Of a stretch of 64,000 nt of DNA, positions 1-8,602 are shown piece after piece. A program made the position numbers and the translations under genes. The stretch is from SAR202 cluster bacterium (GTDB lineage Bacteria; Chloroflexota; Dehalococcoidia; UBA6926; VFHL01), in assembly GCA_009392005.1 (NCBI GenBank), contig VFHL01000005.1, positions 105,619 to 169,618 of the forward strand, written 5' to 3'. Position 1 is the stretch's first letter. The number at the start of each line of letters is the position of its first letter. A model generated the notes under the pieces. It was not told the origin of the DNA. It saw only the letters and a program-made list of their open reading frames with translations, and ran no database searches.

Positions 1-1
1 G

Positions 2-1804
2 GGTGAAGGTGGCGAAGATCCGGTTAGATATCGGCCACGGTCTGATGGGCTTAATGGTAGCAGTAAGATCAAACAAGTTGCATCTGCGAGATTTGGTGTA
101 ACACCTGAATACCTTGCGATGTCAGAAGAGCTTGAGATTAAGATTGCCCAAGGTTCTAAACCTGGTGAGGGTGGGCAATTGCCTGGACATAAAGTTGTGA
201 CTCATATCGCACATATTCGTCATTCGCAACCAGGAATCACATTGATCTCACCACCTCCGCATCATGACATATATTCGATTGAAGATCTTGCACAACTGAT
301 TTATGACCTTAAGATCGCTAATCCACGCGCATATGTGACCGTTAAACTTGTCTCTGAAGCTGGTGTTGGTACGATTGCTGCGGGAGTCGCAAAAGGATTT
401 GCAGATAAGATTGTTATAAGCGGGCATGCCGGTGGCACTGGCGCTTCTCCGCTTTCCTCGATTAAGAACGCAGGGACTTCATGGGAGTTAGGTGTTGCTG
501 AGACACAACAAGTGCTCGTTATGAACGATCTTCGCGGGCGGGTTAGGTTACGAACAGATGGTGGATTTCAGATTGGTAGAGATGTTGTCGTTGCAGCAAT
601 GCTTGGCGCCGAAGAATATGGGTTTGGGACTAATGCGCTTATTGCAGCAGGTTGTGAGATGGCGCGGCAGTGTCATCTTGATACTTGTCCTGTTGGCGTT
701 GCGACCCAGAGGGAAGATCTTCGCGGAAAATTTAATGGAACAGTTGAATCCATTGTTCATTACTTCACCTTTGTGGCTCAAGAAATTCGCGAAACTTTAG
801 CAGACCTTGGGTACAAAAGCCTTGACGATATCATTGGGCGTTCAAATTTATTGACTCCATCTACGAGAGATGACATCGCAGAAATTGCTCGTACTGTAGA
901 CGTTCGTCCCATTATTGCTTTGGCTGATCCGACTGGTTCAAGGCCCATCAAGAATAATCAAAAGAGGAATGATCGTGGAGAGGTGCCTCTAGACGACCGA
1001 ATCTTGAAAGATATTCAGCCGACTTTGGATGACAAGAAGCAGTCAAAGTACGAATATAACATTCATAACACAGATAGGACTGTAGGTGGTCGGGTTGGTG
1101 GTGAACTATCAAGGAAGTACGGTTCTGATGGATTGCCCGAAGGTACTGTTGATTTACAGTTCATAGGAACTGCAGGTCAAAGTTTCGGGGCCTGGTGTGC
1201 TAACGGCATGCGATTGACTCTTGTTGGAGAGGCAAATGATTATGTCGGAAAGGGCCTTGGTGGTGGAGAAGTGATTCTGAAGCCTTCTCCTGACGCGAAT
1301 TTCATTGCACATGAAAATTCCATTATGGGTAATACTTGTTTATATGGAGCAACAGGAGGATACCTTTTTGCTGCCGGTCGTGCTGGAGAGAGATTCTGTG
1401 TGCGCGCGAGTGGAGTCCAAGCGGTGGTGGAGGGTGTTGGCGATCATGGATGCGAATATATGACGAGTGGTATTGCCGTAATTCTGGGTGAGACCGGTCG
1501 CAATTTTGGGGCTGGAATGTCTGGAGGAATGGCTTTTGTCTACGATCCAGAGAAACAATTTCCAAGTAGATATAATCCGGAAATTCTCGCTCTTGATCCT
1601 CTCGATGACCAAGAGGATATTGCGAAAGTAAAAGATTTGGTTGAACGCCACACTAACTATACTGGATCAATTCGTGGTAAAGAGATACTGGATAATTGGG
1701 ACTCAGCTGTAAAGGATTTCTGGAAGGTTATCCCGTTTCAGATCAAGGATCAGGGTATGTCAATTTCTGACGTGTTGAAAAAGGTTGAAGGGGCTGTTAC
1801 ATAA
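2..1804 (+). CDS. gltB: Glutamate synthase large subunit, 3' part (5' end outside window)
   Basis: This gene encodes the synthase and C-terminal portion of ferredoxin- or NADPH-dependent glutamate synthase, which makes glutamate from 2-oxoglutarate and glutamine-derived ammonia. The frame is open from base 2 (GEGGEDP...), upstream of the first ATG in the ORF track, so the gene is truncated by the window edge and the listed ATG is internal. Visible are the FMN-barrel signatures GEGGQLPG and SPPPHHDIYSIEDLAQL, the GGTGASPLSS glutamate/ammonia loop, and the [3Fe-4S] cysteines in CEMARQCHLDTCPVGVATQ. A C-terminal GXGXG beta-helix domain (about the last 230 residues) follows. The N-terminal amidotransferase domain lies outside. 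The small subunit (gltD) is not downstream, so the electron donor cannot be decided here. Confidence 0.96.
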   Translation, partial: GEGGEDPVRYRPRSDGLNGSSKIKQVASARFGVTPEYLAMSEELEIKIAQGSKPGEGGQLPGHKVVTHIAHIRHSQPGITLISPPPHHDIYSIEDLAQLIYDLKIANPRAYVTVKLVSEAGVGTIAAGVAKGFADKIVISGHAGGTGASPLSSIKNAGTSWELGVAETQQVLVMNDLRGRVRLRTDGGFQIGRDVVVAAMLGAEEYGFGTNALIAAGCEMARQCHLDTCPVGVATQREDLRGKFNGTVESIVHYFTFVAQEIRETLADLGYKSLDDIIGRSNLLTPSTRDDIAEIARTVDVRPIIALADPTGSRPIKNNQKRNDRGEVPLDDRILKDIQPTLDDKKQSKYEYNIHNTDRTVGGRVGGELSRKYGSDGLPEGTVDLQFIGTAGQSFGAWCANGMRLTLVGEANDYVGKGLGGGEVILKPSPDANFIAHENSIMGNTCLYGATGGYLFAAGRAGERFCVRASGVQAVVEGVGDHGCEYMTSGIAVILGETGRNFGAGMSGGMAFVYDPEKQFPSRYNPEILALDPLDDQEDIAKVKDLVERHTNYTGSIRGKEILDNWDSAVKDFWKVIPFQIKDQGMSISDVLKKVEGAVT

Positions 1805-1842
1805 GAACAAAAGCAGCCGGTGAATTTTGCTCTTTGGCTGCT
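1803..1842 (-). terminator. Rho-independent terminator candidate for the minus-strand small gene
   Basis: AGCAGCC at 1812-1818 pairs with GGCTGCT at 1836-1842. Read on the minus strand, the stem is followed by a T-rich stretch (TTTGTTCTT). It lies between the convergent ends of gltB and the small gene, so it may also slow gltB transcription, although the plus side has no T tract. Confidence 0.5.
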
Positions 1843-1853
1843 ATTCGGAAAAC

Positions 1854-2081
1854 CTATGTCATTGTTTCGTTTAATTCCTCACGCCGCATAAATTCGAGAG
1901 CTGCTGCACCGTCTTCCCAGTTGTCGTCGGGCCTCTGCTGGCGTTGGTTCTCCCAACCAAATACTTCATAGCCAAGTACATATCGTAGCGAACCTCGAAC
2001 TGTGTCCTCAGGCCCGCGGGTGCGCATCATCTCCATCGCGCGGTAAATCCACTCGTCAGGTAGTTCAACAGTGACTTTCAT
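1854..2081 (-). CDS. Small ribbon-helix-helix-like protein, possible DNA-binding or antitoxin-type protein
   Basis: A 75-residue protein that I cannot assign to a named gene. Its N-terminus (MKVTVELPDEW) followed by a predicted helix has the pattern of ribbon-helix-helix or VapB-like proteins: a DNA-contacting beta strand and then helices. The rest is acidic and ends EELNETMT. The ORF track starts four codons earlier, but GGAGGGG lies four bases before the second ATG (position 2081), so I chose that start. No toxin gene is adjacent; the neighbours are gltB and thiI. Function is open, and a solitary transcriptional regulator is as likely as an orphan antitoxin. Confidence 0.6.
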   Translation of the reverse strand: MKVTVELPDEWIYRAMEMMRTRGPEDTVRGSLRYVLGYEVFGWENQRQQRPDDNWEDGAAALEFMRREELNETMT

Positions 2082-2163
2082 TTTCCCCTCCATTTTTGAG
2101 GCATATGGATGCTCAGTATATCCTGATTGTATTTATCTTGCCTCACCTTGATGTTAACTGGTT

Positions 2164-3336
2164 TCAGTCATAATCTCTTATTTCCAGATTATCCATCGCT
2201 AAATGAACTAAACTTTCAACATCCAGATCTGCTTCAATTGGTTTAATTTGGGCTTCGTTCGAGCGCGTTACTGGGTGTTTGGGCACGAATAGTGTACAGC
2301 AATCTTGATCTGGCAGTATAGATATGGGATAAGTGCCGATATTCATGGCCTGTTGAATTATTTCAGTTTTGTCCATGCCGATTAAGGGTCGGAAGATCGG
2401 TTTTTCGGTTACAGAATCGACCACTGTTATATTCTCCAAAGTTTGAGATGCGACTTGTCCAAGACTTTCTCCAGTGATTAATGCTTGTGCTTTTTCTTGC
2501 AACGCGATTTGTTCAGCGATTCGTACCATGAAACGTCGGTAAAGAACCACTCGATAGGCTGGGGGCGCTGAAACGATAATATGTTTTTGTACTTCTGCAA
2601 AAGGTACTAAGTATAGACGGGATTGCCCTTGATATTCATTCAGTACTTCTACTAGCTCAATCGCTTTGTCACGTGAAGACCCGTCTACTAATGGGAACGC
2701 ATGGAAATGTATAAATACTACTCGACATCCACGTTTCATCATTCTTTGCGCAGCGACTGGTGAGTCGATTCCACCTGACAGCAGAGTACCAACCTCTCCA
2801 CCTGTACCCACAGGCAACCCTCCCGCTCCGGGTAGCGGGTCAGAATAAAAATATAATGTGCGAGGGAGAATATCGACATATATTGTCAAATCAGGATTTT
2901 TCAACGAAACTGAAGTTCCTGTTTCTTCTTGAATAAATTTCCCAAGTTTTGTATTCACTTCCTGTGAAGTTAGAGGGAATTTTTTATCTGCTCTCTTTGT
3001 TGTAATTCTGAAGGAGTCAAAATCTTTATTTTTCGTAACAGTCAGTATTTCTTCCTTTAATTTTTCGAGGTTGTGTGAACCGCGTTGTGCAAGAGATATC
3101 TTCACTATGCCAAACACTTTTCTTAGCGCATCATAGATCAGATCCCAGTTAGCATTTTCGTTTAGTTGAACACCAATTAATCCCCGTTCAGCCCAAACTT
3201 TATCTACATCCATATTACGAGTGACTCGACGTACGTTTCTCACGATGTGATTAATGAAAAAAGAGCGATTTTTCCCCTTTAACCCTGCTTCGTGGTATCG
3301 AAGGATAGCGTATCGGTTGTAATTGTTAACTGTCAC
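2164..3336 (-). CDS. thiI: tRNA 4-thiouridine synthase ThiI (rhodanese-less)
   Basis: ThiI adenylates uridine 8 of tRNA for replacement by sulfur and in some bacteria also serves thiamine thiazole synthesis. The 390-residue protein has an N-terminal ferredoxin-like and THUMP RNA-binding region (about residues 60-165), then the PP-loop ATP motif SGGIDSP (about 187-193) and the adenylase core with GESLGQVASQTL. It ends after the QDCCTLFVPKHP motif without the C-terminal rhodanese domain of the E. coli enzyme. It therefore probably takes persulfide from a dedicated NifS-like desulfurase, as in Bacillus; that gene is not in the window. The start is a GTG preceded by AGGATG. A tRNA-Asn gene lies directly upstream on the same strand. 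Confidence 0.93.
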   Translation of the reverse strand: MTVNNYNRYAILRYHEAGLKGKNRSFFINHIVRNVRRVTRNMDVDKVWAERGLIGVQLNENANWDLIYDALRKVFGIVKISLAQRGSHNLEKLKEEILTVTKNKDFDSFRITTKRADKKFPLTSQEVNTKLGKFIQEETGTSVSLKNPDLTIYVDILPRTLYFYSDPLPGAGGLPVGTGGEVGTLLSGGIDSPVAAQRMMKRGCRVVFIHFHAFPLVDGSSRDKAIELVEVLNEYQGQSRLYLVPFAEVQKHIIVSAPPAYRVVLYRRFMVRIAEQIALQEKAQALITGESLGQVASQTLENITVVDSVTEKPIFRPLIGMDKTEIIQQAMNIGTYPISILPDQDCCTLFVPKHPVTRSNEAQIKPIEADLDVESLVHLAMDNLEIRDYD

Positions 3337-3405
3337 GAAATCATCCTGTTATTAATCAGCGATTGGTGTTGTGATGTGAGCATTGCTTATACCAACAAAT
3401 GTAAG

Positions 3406-3481
3406 TGGCTCCCCGCGCAGGACTCGAACCTGCAACCTGGCGGTTAACAGCCGCCCGCTCTACCAATTGAGCTAGCGAGGA
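3406..3481 (-). tRNA. tRNA-Asn (anticodon GTT), CCA encoded
   Basis: The minus strand folds as a full 76-base cloverleaf. The acceptor TCCTCGC pairs with GCGGGGA (one T-G pair). The D arm is GCTC/GAGC, the anticodon arm GGCGG-CTGTTAA-CCGCC, and the T arm GCAGG-TTCGAGT-CCTGC. Discriminator G and CCA are encoded. The loop CTGTTAA gives anticodon GTT, asparagine. Confidence 0.97.
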
Positions 3482-3677
3482 GTATGGATGCTGAATTGCC
3501 TCAGTAGTTTAGCAAGCCAGATGGATTAGATACAAGGGTAATGGTACTAGCCAGAACAAATCAATTCAATTAAGGCGTGAAATGGTTCGATTTCCCCGAT
3601 TCAGAATTCATGTTCCAAAATCATGTGATCTGCCGGAATTGGGTAGACACACATGGATGATTTGGTATTGTCTATTC

Positions 3678-6248
3678 ATGATACCTGTTCGTGTAGCCTT
3701 AGAAAATTTTATGCCGTATAAGGGGATAACAACCCCACTTGAATTGGAGGGTTTGCAACTTGTTTGCCTCTCTGGCGCAAATGGCCATGGCAAAAGTGCG
3801 TTACTAGACGCCATAACATGGGCGTTGTGGGGCAAATCTCGGGCACGGTCCGACGATGACTTAATACATGCAGGACAGGATGAGACACAAGTTACGTTGG
3901 ATTTTATCGCAGGCGGGGATCGTTATCGGGTTATTCGCCGGCATAGAAAGCCGCGGGGGCGCGCTCGTTCAGGGCAGTCTAGTGTTGATTTACAGATTTC
4001 TACTGAATCTGATTTCCGGGTTATTTCTGGTAATACGATGCGAGAAACGAATAAGATTTTGGTCGATTTATTGCAAATGGAATACGATACTTTTATAAAT
4101 AGTGCCTTCTTAATACAAGGTCGGGCTGATTTATTCACCATGGCTACCCCTACCGAGAGAAAGCAGGTATTGAGCGATATTTTGGGATTGTCCACTTATG
4201 ATGTACTTGAAGAACGTGCTCGAAATCGAGTACGAGATGCTGAGAATCATCTTCGGGTGAGCGATTTAGCACTTTCCGACATGGAAAAGGACTTGGAAAA
4301 GCGTGTTCAATTGCAAACAGATAATGATGAACAGCAGATAAAACTACGTGATTTAGAGGACAAACACTCAAAGGCAACTGATAAACTTACTGCTCTACAA
4401 GAGCGTCGGACGCGACTAGATCTAGTGGAAGAACAAATAGCTGAGACTGTGAACAGAAATACGGCTATTGATGTTATGACTGAAACTGCGTCAACAGAGC
4501 TAAATAATGCGCAAGGTAAATTGGATCGGTATAGTGCAATCTTATCTAAATCTGATGAGGTTTTGGTAGGTTACCACCAATTACAAGAAACTAGGCTGCA
4601 GTTGCAGGAGCTATCGAAGAAGGCGACACTATTTGTTGATCTGAATTCAAAACGAACTGATTTGCAAAATGCGATTAACAAAGAAGGTAATGCATTGGAA
4701 GTGGAATCGAATCATTTGCAGTCTCAAATTGATGAACTGCGGCAGGAAGCGGACCGAAAAAACTCTATTGAAAAAGATATTGATGCTTTTTCGGAATCAT
4801 TATTGAAAATCGCGAGTGAAGAAGAGAATCTAGATCAAAAGCGGCAGGAATTTCAAGCTGTTGAAACAAACATCAATGTATTACTTGAGAAAAATGCCTC
4901 TTTAAGAAGCCAAATGGAAGATCTTCGCCAAAAAGTGGATTTACTTGAAGAAGGCGTAACAACATGTCCTATTTGTGGCATGGAGTTAGACGAACAAGAA
5001 TTTGCCCAAGTCCGTAATCACTATGAAGTTGAAGGTCAAGAAATGGCGAATAAATTTCGGGAGAACCAAAGGGTTGTCCAAGAATCAAACAAATCTAACG
5101 AGAAACTAAAGTCGCAATTAAGCGAGATAGAATTGAGATTGCGCCAGGAGAGAACCGCGTATGAAAACAATCTTGCTCTTAGTCGTGAAAGATTAAAGAA
5201 TGCTCTTGCTGCATCTGTAGGAATTGATGGTTTGTTGGTGCAAAAGGAAAGTTTGGACTCAAAAATTGCGCATCAGAGCTTTGCGTCGAACCTGAGAAAT
5301 GATCTCCAAACGCTCTTAACGGAAATAGAGGGAAATGACTATCAGCAAGATGAACACAAAATTTGGCAGGATCGCATCAAGGAACTTGAGCGATTTGAGG
5401 CGCGATTTCGCGAGGTGAATGAGGCGGAGAACGCTCATGTGAGGGAAAAGGAAATTCTTGATTCAACGAAAGAAAGATTGAATCAGTTAGAGAAAAATAA
5501 GCGAGAAAATAGTGAACGCCTTGTAGACTTGAAAGAGCAAGTGAAGGGGCGTGAAGAATTTCTAACAGAGTTTGAGCTTGCAAAAAACGCTTTCGATGAA
5601 AATAAAGCTGAACTAGATAATGTAACGAAAGATTTGACCCGGATTGGTCTTGAATTAGAACGGTTATCTCGAATAGTTGAAGAGCAGCGCGAGAAAACTG
5701 CTCAAAGAAAGGAATTCGCTCACCAAAGAGATACCTATGCGGAGGTTGCGAAAGCTTTTGGCAAACAAGGAGTTCAGGCTCTTTTGATTGAGACTGCTTT
5801 ACCTGAGATTGAAGAAGAAGCAAATAAGCTCCTATCCACAATGACCGAAGGGAAAATGAGTGTGCAGTTAGAGAGTCAAAGGGAAACGCGTCAAGGACGG
5901 ATTCAAGAGACTCTAAGTGTGAGCATCGCAGATGAAATGGGTACACGTCCATATGAAATGTACAGCGGTGGTGAAGCCTTCAGAATAAATTTAGCTCTTC
6001 GTATTGGGCTTTCTCGTATACTGACACGTCGTTCAGGAGCCCCACTACCTGTATTGTTCATTGACGAAGGATTTGGGTCGCAAGATCTCTTGGGTCGTGA
6101 TCGTATCGTTGATGCCATTAGTTCTATTCAAAATGAATTTCAATTAATCATTGTAATTACTCACATTGATGAATTAAAAGAGCTATTTCCAAATCGCATT
6201 GAGGTTAAGAAGCTAGAGGAAGGCTCAGAATTCACAGTGCACCTATAA
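3678..6248 (+). CDS. sbcC: Exonuclease SbcC, SMC-like ATPase of the SbcCD (Mre11-Rad50-type) nuclease
   Basis: SbcC is the ATPase and coiled-coil partner of the SbcD nuclease, which opens hairpins and protein-blocked DNA ends. From the chosen start (MIPVRVALENFMPYKG) the protein has 856 residues: Walker A GANGHGKS near residue 35, two long coiled-coil arms, a zinc hook CPIC near residue 430, signature YSGGEAF near 762 and Walker B LPVLFIDEGFGSQD. I rejected the 32 extra N-terminal residues of the ORF track because SbcC proteins begin at the beta strand leading into the P-loop and the extra residues look non-coding. No good Shine-Dalgarno precedes either start. Unusually, no sbcD is adjacent; the phosphoesterase at 9530 is the smaller YfcE type. 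Confidence 0.92.
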   Translation: MIPVRVALENFMPYKGITTPLELEGLQLVCLSGANGHGKSALLDAITWALWGKSRARSDDDLIHAGQDETQVTLDFIAGGDRYRVIRRHRKPRGRARSGQSSVDLQISTESDFRVISGNTMRETNKILVDLLQMEYDTFINSAFLIQGRADLFTMATPTERKQVLSDILGLSTYDVLEERARNRVRDAENHLRVSDLALSDMEKDLEKRVQLQTDNDEQQIKLRDLEDKHSKATDKLTALQERRTRLDLVEEQIAETVNRNTAIDVMTETASTELNNAQGKLDRYSAILSKSDEVLVGYHQLQETRLQLQELSKKATLFVDLNSKRTDLQNAINKEGNALEVESNHLQSQIDELRQEADRKNSIEKDIDAFSESLLKIASEEENLDQKRQEFQAVETNINVLLEKNASLRSQMEDLRQKVDLLEEGVTTCPICGMELDEQEFAQVRNHYEVEGQEMANKFRENQRVVQESNKSNEKLKSQLSEIELRLRQERTAYENNLALSRERLKNALAASVGIDGLLVQKESLDSKIAHQSFASNLRNDLQTLLTEIEGNDYQQDEHKIWQDRIKELERFEARFREVNEAENAHVREKEILDSTKERLNQLEKNKRENSERLVDLKEQVKGREEFLTEFELAKNAFDENKAELDNVTKDLTRIGLELERLSRIVEEQREKTAQRKEFAHQRDTYAEVAKAFGKQGVQALLIETALPEIEEEANKLLSTMTEGKMSVQLESQRETRQGRIQETLSVSIADEMGTRPYEMYSGGEAFRINLALRIGLSRILTRRSGAPLPVLFIDEGFGSQDLLGRDRIVDAISSIQNEFQLIIVITHIDELKELFPNRIEVKKLEEGSEFTVHL

Positions 6249-6400
6249 ATGTTGATGCTTTTGTTACCCTTCTATATCCTAGGGGAATTAATTTAGTTTT
6301 TGTGTGTGCAGGGTTAATTCTGTACTTTTGAATTAATGGATGCGAATGGCGATGCAAAATTTTAAATTGCCTCAACGTATCTTGGTTTAAAGGAGAAATT

Positions 6401-7672
6401 ATGCAATACCAGGCTCCCAGAGGTACAGTTGATATATTGCCAGAAGATCAGGTCTATTGGGATAGAGTGAAGGCAGCAGCTCGTGTGGTAACACAGCAAT
6501 TCGGTTATCGACAGATTGATACACCTACATTTGAAGATGCTGGTTTGTTTGTAAGAGGTGTTGGTGAAGGCACAGATATTGTTGAGAAAGAGATGTATAC
6601 GTTTGAAGATCGTGGTGGATCACTAATTACTCTTCGACCAGAAGGTACAGCTTCTGTCTGCCGAGCATATCTCCAGCACGGAATGCACGCTCTGCCTCAA
6701 CCTGTTCGACTATTCTACATAACTCCCATTTTTCGTTATGAGAGACCGCAAGCTGGTCGATTTCGTCAACATTGGCAATTCGGTTGCGAAGCTATTGGTG
6801 ATCCAGATCCTGTGGTGGATGCTGAGACGATTCAACTAGCTTGGGCCTATTTTGGTGAATTGGGATTTTCAGATTTGACGTTGTACGTCAATTCAATTGG
6901 ATCCCGACAAGGCCGAGAAAAATATCTGGAGAGACTCGTTGATTTTTATAATCCAAAGATGGATTCCATTTGTAATGATTGTCGTGTCCGTCTGAAAAAA
7001 AACCCCCTTCGTTTGTTGGATTGCAAGCAAGAATCATGTCAGCCTTTTATTGAAGATGCTCCGCACGTCACTGACTATCTCGATGCTGATTCTCAAGAGC
7101 ATTTTGATGACGTTAGACGATACTTAGAGTTGTCAGAGATTCCCTTTACTTTGAATCACCGTTTAGTGAGGGGATTAGACTATTATGCCCATACTGTTTT
7201 CGAGATTTTTCCTAAGCAAGAAGGTTCTCAAAGTGCTATGGCTGGAGGGGGACGTTATGATGGATTGATTGAACAAATCGGTGGGAACTCTGTTCCTGCA
7301 GTGGGATTTGGATCTGGGATAGAACGAGCTGTTCTTGAACTGAAGCAACAAGAAAATCCGGATACGTATTCTGAACAAATTGATGCCTTCATCGCATATT
7401 TGGGAAGTCCTGCAAAAAATGCTGCAGTTTGGCTCTTGGGAGCGTTGCGTAAGCATAACGTTAGCGCCCAAATCGCGACTGGTTCTCGTTCTTTAAGGGC
7501 CCAACTTCGGACTGCGAATCAAATTAATGCGCGGTTCGCGATCATTATTGGCGATGACGAGTTATCTGGGTCACAAATTGATGAAGTAAAACCTGTGGTG
7601 CGGGACCTTGCATCAGGGGAACAAAACTCAATGACAGTTGAGGCTTTAATTCAACGAATCTCTATGAAGTGA
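6401..7672 (+). CDS. hisS: Histidine-tRNA ligase
   Basis: This class II aminoacyl-tRNA synthetase charges tRNA-His. The 423-residue protein has the usual start (MQYQAPRGTVDILPEDQ), motif 2 in IFRYERPQAGRFRQHWQFG, the histidine-binding signature LVRGLDYYAHTVFE, motif 3 around GFGSGIERAV, and a C-terminal anticodon-binding domain. AAAGGAGAAATT lies directly before the ATG. I see no T-box in the 150-base upstream gap. The gap downstream carries a nested inverted repeat, described separately. Confidence 0.97.
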   Translation: MQYQAPRGTVDILPEDQVYWDRVKAAARVVTQQFGYRQIDTPTFEDAGLFVRGVGEGTDIVEKEMYTFEDRGGSLITLRPEGTASVCRAYLQHGMHALPQPVRLFYITPIFRYERPQAGRFRQHWQFGCEAIGDPDPVVDAETIQLAWAYFGELGFSDLTLYVNSIGSRQGREKYLERLVDFYNPKMDSICNDCRVRLKKNPLRLLDCKQESCQPFIEDAPHVTDYLDADSQEHFDDVRRYLELSEIPFTLNHRLVRGLDYYAHTVFEIFPKQEGSQSAMAGGGRYDGLIEQIGGNSVPAVGFGSGIERAVLELKQQENPDTYSEQIDAFIAYLGSPAKNAAVWLLGALRKHNVSAQIATGSRSLRAQLRTANQINARFAIIIGDDELSGSQIDEVKPVVRDLASGEQNSMTVEALIQRISMK

Positions 7673-7686
7673 ATTCTACTATAGGG

Positions 7687-7751
7687 GGTCTGAATTAGCG
7701 CTATCTGGATGTTGCCGAACGGTTGTAATCATGGATTGATAGCGACAGACC
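7687..7751 (+). other. Nested inverted-repeat element, candidate structured RNA or 5' leader
   Basis: In the 112-base hisS-to-hydrolase gap, GGTCTG (7687-7692) pairs with CAGACC (7746-7751). Inside it CGCTATC (7699-7705) pairs with GATAGCG (7738-7744), and inside that GCCG-AA-CGGT (7714-7723) can form a small hairpin. No T tract follows, so it is not an ordinary terminator. It ends 33 bases before the next start codon. It matches no riboswitch that I know. Confidence 0.35.
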
Positions 7752-7784
7752 GGCACTAGGATTGAAAGGATTCGTGAGGAAAAT

Positions 7785-8531
7785 TTGAAGCAGGATAAAG
7801 ATCTTACCCGCGTGGCAAATGGATACTTACGCCAACAAATTGAATACTCTATTCCTATGTCAATCTACCCGGCAAAATCAGGAGTAATTATCATCAATGC
7901 TCCTGGCGCTGGCGAATCAAAGAGTGGTCGGAAAAACCGTTATGAAACTCTTGGTCAGTACATACAAAAAGAACAGATAGCCGCATTTATTACGCATAAT
8001 CCTCCGAAACCGGATGCAGAGGGTAAATTTGTTGGTGAGCCGTACTCATATAAGGATACGAGCTGGAATCTGTTAGTGATAGAGAGTTTGGCGAATGTGA
8101 TTGAATATGCTTTGGAACATGCGGAAGAAATCTGCGGGACTTCTACCCCTGTGGTTTATCTTTCTGGTTTTTCAGCCGGAGCATCAGCATGTGGTGCTGT
8201 CGCTTTTCATTATCCTCAGGTCAAGTCCATCCTATTACTTTCAGCATACGACAGTGTAGGAGAATACTTTTATAGTGGCATTAGCCAATTTAAAGGAGAT
8301 ATTTACGCAGTATATGGATCGGATGATCTAGTCGCGAAAATGGTTGCTACTATGCTTGAAATTTCTGCACCTAGAGCTGAATTTCATTTGGCTGAAATTC
8401 CAGATTGCGATCATGGATTTCATGGGTCTAAAAATAGTAGGTTTTTTAGCAAGGCATTTTTCTGGGCATTTAATCACGATGAAAATTTTCCGTCAACAGA
8501 TAATGGCTTGTTGCTTTATGAGGAAGATTGA
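7785..8531 (+). CDS. Alpha/beta-hydrolase fold protein
   Basis: A 248-residue cytoplasmic protein with a probable alpha/beta-hydrolase triad. The nucleophile elbow is GFSAGA (GxSxG), the acid lies in YGSDDLV and the histidine in DCDHGFHG near residue 205. An N-terminal strand (GVIIINAPGAGESKSG) could supply the oxyanion loop. The substrate cannot be inferred. The start codon is TTG, supported by GTGAGGA seven bases upstream; no ATG fits better. The gene runs in the same direction as hisS upstream and the 3-hydroxyacid dehydrogenase downstream, with a structured spacer in front. Confidence 0.72.
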   Translation: MKQDKDLTRVANGYLRQQIEYSIPMSIYPAKSGVIIINAPGAGESKSGRKNRYETLGQYIQKEQIAAFITHNPPKPDAEGKFVGEPYSYKDTSWNLLVIESLANVIEYALEHAEEICGTSTPVVYLSGFSAGASACGAVAFHYPQVKSILLLSAYDSVGEYFYSGISQFKGDIYAVYGSDDLVAKMVATMLEISAPRAEFHLAEIPDCDHGFHGSKNSRFFSKAFFWAFNHDENFPSTDNGLLLYEED

Positions 8532-8602
8532 GATGAGACATACCTTTCGCAGTGGATTTGATCGTCGGGCGATTTGAAGATCATAGAACGGATGATATTG
8601 TG

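Noticed and set aside
5377-5952. 191-codon minus-strand ORF inside sbcC
   Set aside because: It is antisense to the coiled-coil region; its Leu/Ser-rich composition is the mirror of the Glu/Lys-rich coil.
6249-6400. Possible T-box upstream of hisS
   Set aside because: No AGGGTGGNACCGCG-type antiterminator motif or specifier stem is visible. The same check upstream of alaS was negative.
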